Origin: Enterococcus sp. BWR-S5
GTDB lineage: Bacteria > Bacillota > Bacilli > Lactobacillales > Enterococcaceae
DNA: 64,000 nucleotides
Assembly (NCBI RefSeq): GCF_016745255.1
Contig: NZ_JADOEQ010000009.1
Coordinates: forward strand, 62,001-126,000
Direction of reading: 5' to 3'
Below the pieces are notes generated by a model. It did not search any database, was not told the origin of the DNA, and saw nothing but the letters and a program-made list of their open reading frames with translations. Shown piece by piece: positions 17,247 to 25,146 of this stretch. The position numbers and the translations under genes were made by a program. Each line of letters opens with the position of its first letter. The first letter of the stretch is position 1.

Positions 17247-17612
17247 ATGGATAAAGGTCATAAATCAACAATGAAAAGTATTTCTAAGCTTATTACTCAA
17301 TCTTCCCACAACTTCTTCTCGTCTTTTTTAGAGGACAGTAAAGATAAAAAGAATCAATCCAAAGATAGGGAAGAGCTATTAAAGGAGTTACAGGTAGCCG
17401 CTGCACAAAAGGCGTTAGTTGTTCTTCAGCTAAAAGGGACTTCCCCTAACCAAAAATTTGAGACAGTTTCCGGATGGATTGTTTCCAAAAATATTGTTGA
17501 TACAATCATGCTAAGAACACAAAATGATGCCCAACAAATTAAAATGATCCCTGTTGAGCAAATCAAAAAAATGAGCATGCTCTCCATCGCTGACAAACGA
17601 CATATCAAATAA
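17247..17612 (+). CDS. Hypothetical small cytoplasmic protein
   Basis: A 121-residue protein I do not recognise. The N-terminal third is polar and Ser/Lys-rich, with a charged helix KDKKNQSKDREELLKELQVAAAQKA (about 33-57). The C-terminal part (about 58-115) looks like a small beta-barrel with FETVSGWIVSKNIVDTIMLR and QQIKMIPVEQIKKMSML, reminiscent of YolD-like or Sm-like folds but not convincingly so. No signal peptide. TTGGAGG precedes the ATG, and an intrinsic terminator follows. Confidence 0.75.
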   Translation: MDKGHKSTMKSISKLITQSSHNFFSSFLEDSKDKKNQSKDREELLKELQVAAAQKALVVLQLKGTSPNQKFETVSGWIVSKNIVDTIMLRTQNDAQQIKMIPVEQIKKMSMLSIADKRHIK

Positions 17613-17633
17613 TCGACTATCATAAATAACAAG

Positions 17634-17672
17634 AGAATTTCCGTGCTACAGCCGTCGGAGATTCTTTTTTTT
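17634..17672 (+). terminator. Intrinsic terminator
   Basis: AGAATTTCCG (17634-17643) pairs with CGGAGATTCT (17656-17665), one wobble, then a run of eight T. Confidence 0.9.
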
Positions 17673-17714
17673 CACTCAAAATAAAAATTGGTATATGTGA
17701 AGAAATTCATTTAA

Positions 17715-17752
17715 ATGAAAGCGTTTACTTATTAATAATTAAATGGTATACT
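17715..17752 (+). promoter_or_regulatory. cre site overlapping the CAMP-factor gene promoter
   Basis: ATGAAAGCGTTTACT at 17715-17729 matches the CcpA cre consensus WTGNAANCGNWNNCW at every fixed position. It overlaps a candidate -35 (TTTACT, 17724-17729). A -10 TATACT lies at 17747-17752, giving 17-bp spacing. This placement predicts catabolite repression of the downstream toxin gene. Confidence 0.7.
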
Positions 17753-17759
17753 TACTATG

Positions 17760-18120
17760 TAATAAGAAAGGAGGAAAAATTCTATAACACATCTACTAAC
17801 TAAGTAAACGATGTAGATTGCTTCCTGCTTTAAAGCAGCCGTTGCTCTAGGCCTAAGTATCCGTTGTTCAGGAAGCTGTTGTCGCAAGCGAAGTACAGTT
17901 AGTGTACATGTTGCAAACAACTGCCTATCACTCTAAATATCGAGGTAGTTATCCGCAGAATCAAAGCAATTATCCCACAAAATGATAGCGCTATCAGATG
18001 TAAAAAAGCTATTTTAATAGTATTGATACCTTTAAAAAAATTTTTCACCATGTATTTTTAACAAGCAAAAATGCACACCTTGTCGTATGTCACTCAAGAT
18101 TAAATTCGGTCAAAACCTGG
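17760..18120 (+). ncRNA. Long structured 5' leader of the CAMP-factor gene
   Basis: About 370 nt separate the predicted start of transcription from the toxin ATG. The leader contains several stems: ATCTAC/GTAGAT (17791-17796 with 17813-17818), GCTTCCTG/CAGGAAGC (17820-17827 with 17879-17886) enclosing CTGCTTTAAAGCAG, and further pairing around GTACA...TGTAC near 17900. An AAAGGAGG stretch at 17767-17774 has no ATG after it. It could be a regulatory leader or an unrelated small RNA. No ORF is evident. Confidence 0.45.
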
Positions 18121-18130
18121 AGGTATAAAC

Positions 18131-18895
18131 ATGAAAAAGATGAAATTAGTAAACGCATTGGCATTAGTAGTATTAGGAACGGGTATCGCTTACTCAGCAA
18201 GTCAGCCGGTATTCGCAGAAGAGAACCAAGTAGTCACTCAAAGTGATGCAGAAACTGTTCAACAAGAGAAAGAAAAGCTGGATGAGTTAAAGGATAAAGT
18301 AGCAGGAACATCTTATGAAGATGTGATTGATCAATTACTTCCAGTACTTGACAATATCGAGCATGATGTAAGTTTACCGGAGAAAAGCGCTCGTTTTAAT
18401 CCAGTGACTATCTATGATTTAGACAGTATTGGGGCACGTCTAGAGCTTATTGTAGAAATCGGTAACGCGATTGCCTTTTCTATAGAACAACTGGACAACA
18501 AGGTGGAGCAGGCGCACCGTGAGTTGGGTGTAGAAATTGCCCACGCAATTATAAAAGTTGCGGATCCATTCGCAAGCACACAAGAAATCAAAAACCAAAT
18601 CGCTTCATTGCAAAAAGTGATTGCTACAGTAATCAATTATCCCGATTTAGATTTAAATGCTAAAGCAACTGCTATTGTAAAACAAAAGCTTAGCGATGCC
18701 ATCTGGCACACACGTTTTGAACGGGATAAAAAAGTTCTTGGAAAAGTACCATTTGCTGTATATAACGACTTGAACAAGGTAATCACAAAAGCAGTTGGGG
18801 TTCAGCTGGGTATCAGAACCACAGTCGGTGATGTAAACAATGCCATAAAGAGCTTAGAAGAAGCACTTGCATTCGCCATCAGCCAAGCAAAATAA
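18131..18895 (+). CDS. CAMP factor family pore-forming toxin
   Basis: A 254-residue secreted protein of the CAMP-factor family. The type member is the group B streptococcal co-haemolysin, which forms pores in membranes sensitised by sphingomyelinase. A signal peptide (1-29, ending PVFA) precedes an N-terminal helical domain with YDLDSIGARLELIVEIGNAIAFS. The highly characteristic C-terminal part includes KLSDAIWHTRFERDKKVLGK and YNDLNKVITKAVGVQLGI. Length equals streptococcal homologs. TGGAGG precedes the ATG. The gene is monocistronic, has a cre-overlapped promoter and a long leader, and ends at an 18-bp terminator stem. Confidence 0.9.
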   Translation: MKKMKLVNALALVVLGTGIAYSASQPVFAEENQVVTQSDAETVQQEKEKLDELKDKVAGTSYEDVIDQLLPVLDNIEHDVSLPEKSARFNPVTIYDLDSIGARLELIVEIGNAIAFSIEQLDNKVEQAHRELGVEIAHAIIKVADPFASTQEIKNQIASLQKVIATVINYPDLDLNAKATAIVKQKLSDAIWHTRFERDKKVLGKVPFAVYNDLNKVITKAVGVQLGIRTTVGDVNNAIKSLEEALAFAISQAK

Positions 18896-18951
18896 ATCCT
18901 TAACACCTATGCTGCGATTATCAGACCCGATAGAAGAGCATTAAAATAGAG

Positions 18952-19001
18952 AAAACACCTGTACAGTCATTCAATGAAAGAATTGACTGTACAGGTGTTT
19001 T
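18952..19001. terminator. Bidirectional terminator, 18-bp perfect stem
   Basis: Arms 18952-18969 and 18984-19001 pair perfectly and lie between the convergent CAMP-factor and thiT genes. Confidence 0.92.
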
Positions 19002-19011
19002 ATAGAATAAA

Positions 19012-19620
19012 CTACTTATTTTGAGCCTGACCGGTGATATAGTGCCCGTCTTTCGGTAAAAACAGCTTTGGTGAAATCTTCACAACAAGCACCAAAACAG
19101 CACTGACCATCACGGCATTCGCAACAGCACTACCGCCGTTGAAAATGAAGGAATACCAATAAGGACTCATTCCTTCCGGTGCATAGGCTCCCCAGACGAA
19201 TACGCCTGCCCAATAATGCCAGAACCAACGAGAAAGTGCGGCTGTCAAGCTTCCGAAAATAATGTAACGACTCGCTTTTCCAGAGTGCTCAGAAGAAATC
19301 GCCTGCTGAATTTTCCCTGAGAATAATCCGCCTAACCCTCCAAAAGCAAAGGCAAAGGGATATTCAAAAATGATTTGTGGAACTGAGATGAAGTTCTTCA
19401 TTGCAGAACCTAGTACAATACTAAGCAAGCCCCAAATGAAACCAGCGGCAATCCCCGGAATTGCTCCTCGACGAAACGAAAACAGCACCAAAGGAATTAA
19501 GCCCAGTGACAAATCAAAGGCTGCATTCGCTGACTCCAGCGGAATAAACGATAGCCCCATGGCCATTGCTGCGATGATTGTTCCTTCAATCCATACACGT
19601 AAATCCATTTTTTTTGACAT
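19012..19620 (-). CDS. thiT: Energy-coupled thiamine transporter ThiT (ECF S-component)
   Basis: A 202-residue membrane protein with six hydrophobic segments, the S-component that binds thiamine and works with a shared ECF module encoded elsewhere. The family-specific C-terminal region SRWFWHYWAGVFVWGAYAPEGMSPYWYSFIFNGG (about 130-163) holds the tryptophan- and tyrosine-rich thiamine site. The first helix carries the family's small-residue pattern (TIIAAMAMGLSFIP). The upstream TPP riboswitch at 19681-19773 confirms the substrate. AAGGAGG precedes the ATG. Confidence 0.95.
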   Translation of the reverse strand: MSKKMDLRVWIEGTIIAAMAMGLSFIPLESANAAFDLSLGLIPLVLFSFRRGAIPGIAAGFIWGLLSIVLGSAMKNFISVPQIIFEYPFAFAFGGLGGLFSGKIQQAISSEHSGKASRYIIFGSLTAALSRWFWHYWAGVFVWGAYAPEGMSPYWYSFIFNGGSAVANAVMVSAVLVLVVKISPKLFLPKDGHYITGQAQNK

Positions 19621-19680
19621 AAAAAATCCTCCTTAAATTAGAACGAACCATTCAACAAAGGAGGAGTAATATCTATCTAC

Positions 19681-19773
19681 TCCATCACAACTTCCTACGC
19701 ACGCATTAACGTAACAGGTTCAAGGGTTTAGAGTGACCTCATTCTCAGCAGCAAAGCTCCCCTATGTGATGGT
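19681..19773 (-). promoter_or_regulatory. TPP (THI-element) riboswitch
   Basis: On the minus strand the sequence carries GGGGAGC...CTGAGA (pyrimidine-sensing arm). It also has ACCCTTGAACCTG...GCGTAGGAAG (pyrophosphate arm), closed by a P1 stem CCATCACA/TGTGATGG. These are the diagnostic THI-box elements. Downstream, GGAGTA/TACTCC can form a hairpin near 19658-19685, without a clear T tract, so control may be translational. It should repress thiT when thiamine pyrophosphate is abundant. Confidence 0.95.
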
Positions 19774-20066
19774 GTTCTATTCAATTTTTAAGTCTTTTAA
19801 AGACAGGAATAGTGTAGCATAAAGAAAATGCACTGTAAATGCTTCTGCTTCCTGTTCAAAATAAATTCTATCTGTGATAGACTTGAGAAAAGAGGACACA
19901 GAAAGGCTGCTTGGTATTTCCAAGTGAAGCATGTAACCTTCTATTCTTACTGGCTGCATCGGCAAGAGAAAAGCATTATGGAACAACACATGCTATCCGT
20001 TCGACGATACCACTGTTTTACTTGCTATGCTGCAGTCCCTCAAAATGATGAAAAAGGAGATTTACT

Positions 20067-20450
20067 ATGAACTTAAAAATCCATGATACTCTTGACTATT
20101 CTGTGATAAAATTCCCAACTGAAACAGCTGTGCCAAAGGAATTCTCGCAGTTGAAATCATTCAAAAGCATCACCTATACAGAGGAAGAATGCTCTGTAAT
20201 TGTCCCTACAGATACGATTGATTTAACAACAGCTACTGCTGTAGATGCTGGGTGGTTCATTATCCAAATCGTTGGCGAGCTGGACTTCTCACTTGTCGGC
20301 ATATTGACACAGCTGGCGAATCCGTTGGCCGAGAACGGCATTTCGATTTTTGCTCTATCCACCTACAATACCGATTACCTATTAATTAAAACTGTAGAAA
20401 AAGAAAAGACAGTTCAAGTACTGACCCAAGCTGGTCACGTATTTGAATAA
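20067..20450 (+). CDS. ACT domain-containing protein
   Basis: A 127-residue protein made of tandem ACT-like folds of the kind annotated as ACT domain protein or CASTOR/ACT. The central VDAGWFIIQIVGELDFSLVGILTQLANPLAENGISIFALSTYNTDYLLIK (about 60-108) is the diagnostic stretch. These domains bind amino acids and often act as sensors; the ligand is unknown. AAAAAGGAG precedes the ATG. The downstream DUF1622 gene is on the same strand, 88 bp away. Confidence 0.85.
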   Translation: MNLKIHDTLDYSVIKFPTETAVPKEFSQLKSFKSITYTEEECSVIVPTDTIDLTTATAVDAGWFIIQIVGELDFSLVGILTQLANPLAENGISIFALSTYNTDYLLIKTVEKEKTVQVLTQAGHVFE

Positions 20451-20538
20451 GGGCAAAGCCTCTAAAAATAAACAACATCAACCAATACGATAGGAGCAAC
20501 AGTCATCGTGAAGGTGAAAACAATAGGAAGTGATTTTT

Positions 20539-20928
20539 ATGAACCATTTAGCTGAAACGATATTGAACGGACTGATTCCGGTCTTTGATCTATTAATCCT
20601 TGGCTTGAATATCCTGTCAATCATTATTCTGCTTTGGGGCGTTGTTCTTGCTGCTTACGAATTCTTCAAAGCAAGCTTGTCCAAGGACAAAAAACTTGTA
20701 ACCGTCCGAAGCAACAACCTAATCAAAAACTTTCTTGGCAGCTATATCTTGTTGAGTTTGGAAATCTTAATTGCAGCGGATATCATGGAGTCAATCATCA
20801 AGCCGACTTTCCAAGATATTTCAAAGCTGGCAGCACTCGTTGTGATTCGTACGGTTATCTCTTACTTCCTTCATCGTGAAATAGAGGATGCTGAAAGAGA
20901 ACTGAAAAAAGATGAGGAGAATCGCTAA
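20539..20928 (+). CDS. DUF1622 family membrane protein
   Basis: A 129-residue membrane protein matching the DUF1622 family: an N-terminal helix ILNGLIPVFDLLILGLNILSIIILLWGVVLAAYEF, a basic loop, then IKNFLGSYILLSLEILIAADIMESIIKP and IRTVISYFLHREIEDAERELKK. Three to four helices are expected, with a charged cytoplasmic tail. Function unknown. A GTG at 20530 is in frame, but the ATG at 20539 has AGGAAG eight bases upstream and is preferred. Confidence 0.85.
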   Translation: MNHLAETILNGLIPVFDLLILGLNILSIIILLWGVVLAAYEFFKASLSKDKKLVTVRSNNLIKNFLGSYILLSLEILIAADIMESIIKPTFQDISKLAALVVIRTVISYFLHREIEDAERELKKDEENR

Positions 20929-20943
20929 GCGGCTCTCCTCATC
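20911..20943. terminator. Bidirectional terminator overlapping the DUF1622 stop codon
   Basis: GATGAGGAGA (20911-20920) pairs with TCTCCTCATC (20934-20943), followed by TTTTTATTTT. The left arm lies inside the last codons of the gene. Confidence 0.88.
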
Positions 20944-20951
20944 TTTTTATT

Positions 20952-21734
20952 TTAGGCGTGCTTGGGAAATTGAATACCCAAAGGCTCTTCTGTCTCTTCA
21001 AAATGCCAAGTACGTTTTGCTGAGTTGTAAACCAGTGAGGCAATCACCGGGTCCTCTTTATAAGCCGTATTCTTCGTTTTCCATAAAGAGTCCTCAATCA
21101 TATGAATAGGGATTCTTAATTCTTTGCCGCGTTCCTCCACATTATCAAAGCTGAAAACGACCCCTTCCTGTAAAATAGGCTTCATTTCTTTCAACAGCTC
21201 ACCGCTCATTTTATCTATCGAAATGTTTCTTCGGAAAAAGCTTTTCTTATCATTTAGCAGTTCCAAAACGACCGCTGAAATCTTATCTGCTAATATACGA
21301 TAAAACTCATCAATATAGCGATAATAGACTCTTGTCATTTGGTCTGCAAATTCAAAAAAGACAAAGTTGTTTTGTAATTTATAGAAAAATGGAGAATGCA
21401 GGCTGGTTTTGGTATGGCCAAAATATAACAGCTCGGAAATTTCTAATGGTGTCAGTTCCTTTAGCATCGCCATATCTGAAAAGTCCATCCATTTAATCTC
21501 TTCATTTTTTCTTCTGCGATTGATACTGGAGAAGTTCTGATTGACGCTATCTTCCCCACGAATAATTTTCAGTCCGCTATGGCGCTCATATTCTCCATCC
21601 TCTGTATAAGGATTCAGCAAAAGAAGGTTTTTAGGCTTGTGCACAACTGATTGAACAAAGTCCGTATGCGTAATCCCTTTGGATAAAACAGCATTACTTG
21701 TAATATCCACATGTACATAAATCAAATCCAACAT
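20952..21734 (-). CDS. Hypothetical protein, 260 residues
   Basis: I do not recognise a family. It is soluble, with no signal peptide or membrane helix. Visible features are an N-terminal MLDLIYVHVDITSNAVLSKGITHTDFVQSVVH, a mid-region rich in aromatic residues (PFFYKLQNNFVFFEFADQMTRVYYRYIDEFYRIL, about 112-145) and a C-terminal PVIASLVYNSAKRTWHFEET. The predicted mixed alpha/beta content does not point to a specific fold. It ends at a shared terminator. AAGAGGTGATCAGTAA precedes the ATG, a good ribosome binding site. It is convergent with the DUF1622 gene. Confidence 0.75.
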   Translation of the reverse strand: MLDLIYVHVDITSNAVLSKGITHTDFVQSVVHKPKNLLLLNPYTEDGEYERHSGLKIIRGEDSVNQNFSSINRRRKNEEIKWMDFSDMAMLKELTPLEISELLYFGHTKTSLHSPFFYKLQNNFVFFEFADQMTRVYYRYIDEFYRILADKISAVVLELLNDKKSFFRRNISIDKMSGELLKEMKPILQEGVVFSFDNVEERGKELRIPIHMIEDSLWKTKNTAYKEDPVIASLVYNSAKRTWHFEETEEPLGIQFPKHA

Positions 21735-21962
21735 TTACTGATCACCTCTTTTACAGATTTCTACTTCTTCCATTTTACATTATTTAGTGCAAAAATGCTT
21801 ATTTCTTTTTGTTTAAAATTCAATTACAAAATTTGATCATTCAGTCATATTTAGACCAATTTCCAGTTTTTTTTCTGTACCTTTTTTGTTTAAGATTCAG
21901 ATAAAAATCTATAGTTTCCTAGCGATTTGTGATAAACTAGTAAAAAAATAGGAGTGTGACGC

Positions 21963-22706
21963 ATGAGTTCAAGAAAAGATACGCGGCCAAAGCCTCGTAA
22001 AAAGAAAAAGAAGACAAATTGGCTAATCAACATTTTGTTGTTCTTATTGCTTGTTGTCGGTTTAGCATTAATCTTCAATACACAAATTAGAAACTGGCTC
22101 ATCCAGTTTAACGGAAAAGCATACAACGTTGAATCTTTTACCAAAGACGACGTGGCAAAAAATCTAGGGGCCGATACCACCTTTGATTTTGATTCTGTCG
22201 AATCCATCAGTACAGAAGCCGTATTAAGAGCACAATTTGAAAATAAAGACCTTCCTGTGGTTGGAGCTATTGCTATTCCCAGTGTAGAAATTAATCTGCC
22301 TATATTCAAAGGACTGTCCAATGTAGCTTTGTTAACCGGAGCTGGAACAATGAAGGAAGATCAGGAGATGGGGAAACGAAACTATGCCTTAGCCAGCCAT
22401 CGTACCTTGGATGGTGTCTCATTATTTTCTCCATTGGAATACGTAGAGATTGGCAAATTAATCTATATCACTGATTTGACCAATATCTATACGTACAAAA
22501 TTACTTATAAGGAAAAAGTCGATCCTAGTCGTGTAGAGCTGATTGAAGATGTCGAAGACAAAAAAATGATTACTTTGATTACCTGTGGAGATATTCAGGC
22601 AATCACTCGAATTGCTGTCCAAGGAGAGCTGGAAACCGTGACACCGATTGAAGACGCAAATGATGATATGCTTAACGCCTTCCAAATGGAACAACGAACA
22701 GCGTAA
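21963..22706 (+). CDS. srtA: Class A sortase
   Basis: A 247-residue membrane-anchored transpeptidase that cleaves LPxTG-type sorting signals and links surface proteins to peptidoglycan. A lysine-rich cytoplasmic N-terminus (9-18) precedes a single helix (19-38). The sortase barrel contains catalytic His146 (ASHR), Cys208 (TLITCGD) and Arg216 (ITRIAV). GAIAIPSVEINLPIFKGLS is the typical first strand. It is monocistronic with its own terminator, as usual for housekeeping SrtA. No LPxTG substrate gene is in the window. Confidence 0.93.
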   Translation: MSSRKDTRPKPRKKKKKTNWLINILLFLLLVVGLALIFNTQIRNWLIQFNGKAYNVESFTKDDVAKNLGADTTFDFDSVESISTEAVLRAQFENKDLPVVGAIAIPSVEINLPIFKGLSNVALLTGAGTMKEDQEMGKRNYALASHRTLDGVSLFSPLEYVEIGKLIYITDLTNIYTYKITYKEKVDPSRVELIEDVEDKKMITLITCGDIQAITRIAVQGELETVTPIEDANDDMLNAFQMEQRTA

Positions 22707-22718
22707 CGACATACAGAT

Positions 22719-22762
22719 AAGGGAGCAGTAGACAGCTGAAATAGCCGTTTACTGCTCCCCTT
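22719..22762 (+). terminator. Intrinsic terminator of the sortase gene
   Basis: AAGGGAGCAGTA (22719-22730) pairs with TACTGCTCCCCTT (22750-22762), one bulge, followed by T-rich sequence. Confidence 0.88.
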
Positions 22763-22772
22763 TATTTATCAA

Positions 22773-22994
22773 TCACTGTCTTTGATGACCTCTTCTTACT
22801 CTCTGATAACTATAACGTAATGCCGAAAACAGTAACACGATAGGGTAAATGATAATACAGGCACCTAACCAATCCAACGAAAAAATTCCGGCTGCCGGCA
22901 AATGATAGGTCACTGCATAAACCAGAGGCAATCCTACTGAAAGTAACATGTAATAAAGTGTCAATTCAAACACGATGGATCTAAATGGCTGCAT
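22773..22994 (-). CDS. Small membrane protein of unknown function
   Basis: A 73-residue protein with two hydrophobic segments (about 8-28 and 41-60) and a strongly basic C-terminus (YSYQRVRRGHQRQ). No family recognised. A GGAGGG ribosome binding site lies upstream of the ATG at a suitable distance, which supports a real gene. It is convergent with the sortase gene. Confidence 0.65.
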   Translation of the reverse strand: MQPFRSIVFELTLYYMLLSVGLPLVYAVTYHLPAAGIFSLDWLGACIIIYPIVLLFSALRYSYQRVRRGHQRQ

Positions 22995-23125
22995 TTTTTC
23001 TACCCTCCATACTCATCAATTTCTGTTTTCTCTTCTACGAAAACCTACTCTTTTATTGTAAGGAGTTTCTTTCTATTCCACATCATTCTTTAGTCTGAGA
23101 TTCCAGAGGAAAAAAGTCTGATTTT

Positions 23126-23590
23126 TTAGAGCGATGCTCGCAAAACCTCAAGCCAAGCATCTGTTCCTTGATTTACCATTTCATACGTCTCGTCAAAGTC
23201 ACCTGTATAATATGGATCAGGCACTGCCTTATCTTCCTGTCCTTCGACAACCGACATAAACAAATGAATATTTCCCGTCCAATCTGTCGGCGCTATTCGC
23301 TCTAAGTCACCAACATTCGCGTGATCCATCCCAATAATATAGTCATAGGTATAGAAATCCTGCTTTGTAATTGGTGTAGAATACATGCCATCAACAGAAA
23401 TTTGGTGCGCCTTCAATAGATTTCGTGTGCCACGATGCGGTGGATTCCCTTCTTCCCAGCGACTGGTTGCAGCGGACGCAACGATGAACGCCTCTGATAA
23501 TCCAGCTTGACTGATTTTCTCACGCATCACAGCTTCAGCCATTGGCGAGCGGCAGATATTTCCTAGACATACAAAAAGCATTTTTCTCAT
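23126..23590 (-). CDS. Low-molecular-weight protein-tyrosine phosphatase
   Basis: A 154-residue LMW phosphatase. The N-terminal P-loop CLGNICRSPMAEAV carries the catalytic Cys and Arg (CX5R-S). The general-acid Asp lies in VPDPYYTGDFDETYEM near residue 120. It may dephosphorylate tyrosine- or arginine-phosphorylated proteins; which one cannot be told. The ATG at 23590 with AGGAGAG upstream is preferred over the longer open frame. A convergent-type hairpin follows it. Confidence 0.92.
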   Translation of the reverse strand: MRKMLFVCLGNICRSPMAEAVMREKISQAGLSEAFIVASAATSRWEEGNPPHRGTRNLLKAHQISVDGMYSTPITKQDFYTYDYIIGMDHANVGDLERIAPTDWTGNIHLFMSVVEGQEDKAVPDPYYTGDFDETYEMVNQGTDAWLEVLRASL

Positions 23591-23680
23591 TCTTGTCTCT
23601 CCTGTCCTTTTTCTATCAGCATAGCAGATTCTCTCCCTACTTGTAAAACCCAATAATTAGTGCAATTCTCTTTAGTGAAC

Positions 23681-23716
23681 AAAAAATGCGAAACAGCTAG
23701 TTGCTTCGCATTTTTT
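23681..23716 (-). terminator. Hairpin terminator upstream of LMW phosphatase gene, downstream strand context ambiguous
   Basis: AAAAAATGCGAA (23681-23692) pairs with TTCGCATTTTTT (23705-23716). It lies between the phosphatase promoter and the end of the GH4 gene, so on the minus strand it would terminate transcription leaving the GH4 gene. Confidence 0.85.
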
Positions 23717-23751
23717 CTCTATCGATTACTAATTACTTAGCTCTAAAGTTT

Positions 23752-25098
23752 TTATGCCGTCGGCTGATTTTCTTCAAACCATTGGCTAAACTGCGGTAGG
23801 TAGTCTTGGTTTGCCCATAACATATCCTTCAATACCGCTCCGGCTTTATCACTGTCATTTACCAGCGGATTGATGGTTAATGCTTTCAGAGCCGCTAGAT
23901 AATCGCCTGTCACACCGGCCTCGATGACCAGCTCTTCATAGGCCTTCATTAACGAAATTTGACCACGAACGCTAGTTTCCAGCTGTCCGACAGTGATTGG
24001 CAGCGCACCGCGATAAGTCACTACACAGTTGCATTCAATGGCCGTATTATCCGGCAATTCCGGAAGTGTACCATTATTTCGAACATTCACGTAATGAATT
24101 TTCCCATCACCATTATAAATGGAATCAATTAGATTGACTGCTGCTTCACTATAATGTGCACCGCCACGTTCTTCAAGCTGTTTCGGCTTCACTGCCAATT
24201 CCTGGTCTTTGTATAGTTCAAACAGTTCCTTTTCAGTCTGTGTAACCACTTCTCCCCGTGTTCCTTCTTCTGCCGCTGCTCGTTTGCAGTCAGCCAGCAT
24301 TGTTTCTCTTGTGTAATAATACTTTAAGTACCCTGCCGGAATCATTCCCACGGCATCAAGAATATCATCCGGGAAAGAAAAGTTCGGAATATTTTTCGCA
24401 GATATCTCTGTGCCGTCCTTGATTTTTTCTATGACTTCTTTCGTAACCTCTTTACCATTTACATAAATGTTCTTCCCGAAAACAAAATGGTTCAAACCGG
24501 AGAACTCAACAGAAACATTTGCAGCCTCTGTTTCGTATAGCTTCGCGATTTTATTGACGATACCAATCGGAATGTTGCACAGACCGACAACCTTAATCGT
24601 GGAATGCTTCAATACTGTCTCTGTGATAATTCCTGAAGGATTGGTGAAATTAATCAACCATGCCTCCGGACATAATTCCTCCATATCCTTACAGATATCC
24701 AGAATGACCGGAATCGTCCGCAAAGCCTTCATGGCTCCGCCTGCTCCATTCGTCTCCTGTCCGATTAAGTCATACTTCAAAGGAATTTTTTCATCTCGGA
24801 TTCGTGCCGGAAGCAAGCCTACTCGAAACTGTGTTGTCACAAAATCAGCGTTCTCAAGTGCAGCTCGCCGATCCAAGGTCAGATGTATATCAATATCCGC
24901 TCCGGCTTTCTCCACCATTCGCTTCGCTAACCCACCAACAATTTCCAGCTTTTCCTTTCCTTCTTCGATATCAACTAAATAAATCTCTTTAATTGGAAGT
25001 AAACCATCCAGCTTTTTCTGGATAAAGCCTTCAATAATTTCAGGTGTATAGCTTGAGCCGCCACCAATTGTTACAATTTTCAATGCATCTTTAGACAT
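23752..25098 (-). CDS. 6-phospho-beta-glucosidase, GH4 family
   Basis: A 448-residue GH4 hydrolase that cleaves phosphorylated beta-glucosides by an NAD- and metal-dependent oxidation-elimination mechanism. The Rossmann motif IVTIGGGSSYTPEIIEGF (about 8-25) binds NAD. QFRVGLLPARIRDEKIPLKYDLIGQETNGAGG, LINFTNPSGIITE, and CNIPIG with SGLNHFVFG give the metal and catalytic residues (Cys and His). It acts on the phosphorylated sugar delivered by the PTS IIC encoded 49 bp upstream. The ATG has AAGGAGCG upstream. It is probably co-transcribed with the IIC gene. Confidence 0.92.
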   Translation of the reverse strand: MSKDALKIVTIGGGSSYTPEIIEGFIQKKLDGLLPIKEIYLVDIEEGKEKLEIVGGLAKRMVEKAGADIDIHLTLDRRAALENADFVTTQFRVGLLPARIRDEKIPLKYDLIGQETNGAGGAMKALRTIPVILDICKDMEELCPEAWLINFTNPSGIITETVLKHSTIKVVGLCNIPIGIVNKIAKLYETEAANVSVEFSGLNHFVFGKNIYVNGKEVTKEVIEKIKDGTEISAKNIPNFSFPDDILDAVGMIPAGYLKYYYTRETMLADCKRAAAEEGTRGEVVTQTEKELFELYKDQELAVKPKQLEERGGAHYSEAAVNLIDSIYNGDGKIHYVNVRNNGTLPELPDNTAIECNCVVTYRGALPITVGQLETSVRGQISLMKAYEELVIEAGVTGDYLAALKALTINPLVNDSDKAGAVLKDMLWANQDYLPQFSQWFEENQPTA

Positions 25099-25146
25099 TC
25101 CGTCTCGCTCCTTCTATTTTAATTCTTCTTATTTAATTTAATCTAA

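Noticed and set aside
17732-17920. 62-codon minus-strand frame over the CAMP-factor leader
   Set aside because: No ribosome binding site, antisense to a predicted promoter and leader.
19828-20070. 80-codon plus-strand frame overlapping the ACT-gene start
   Set aside because: Cysteine- and histidine-rich composition, no ribosome binding site, overlaps the well-supported start of the ACT-domain gene.
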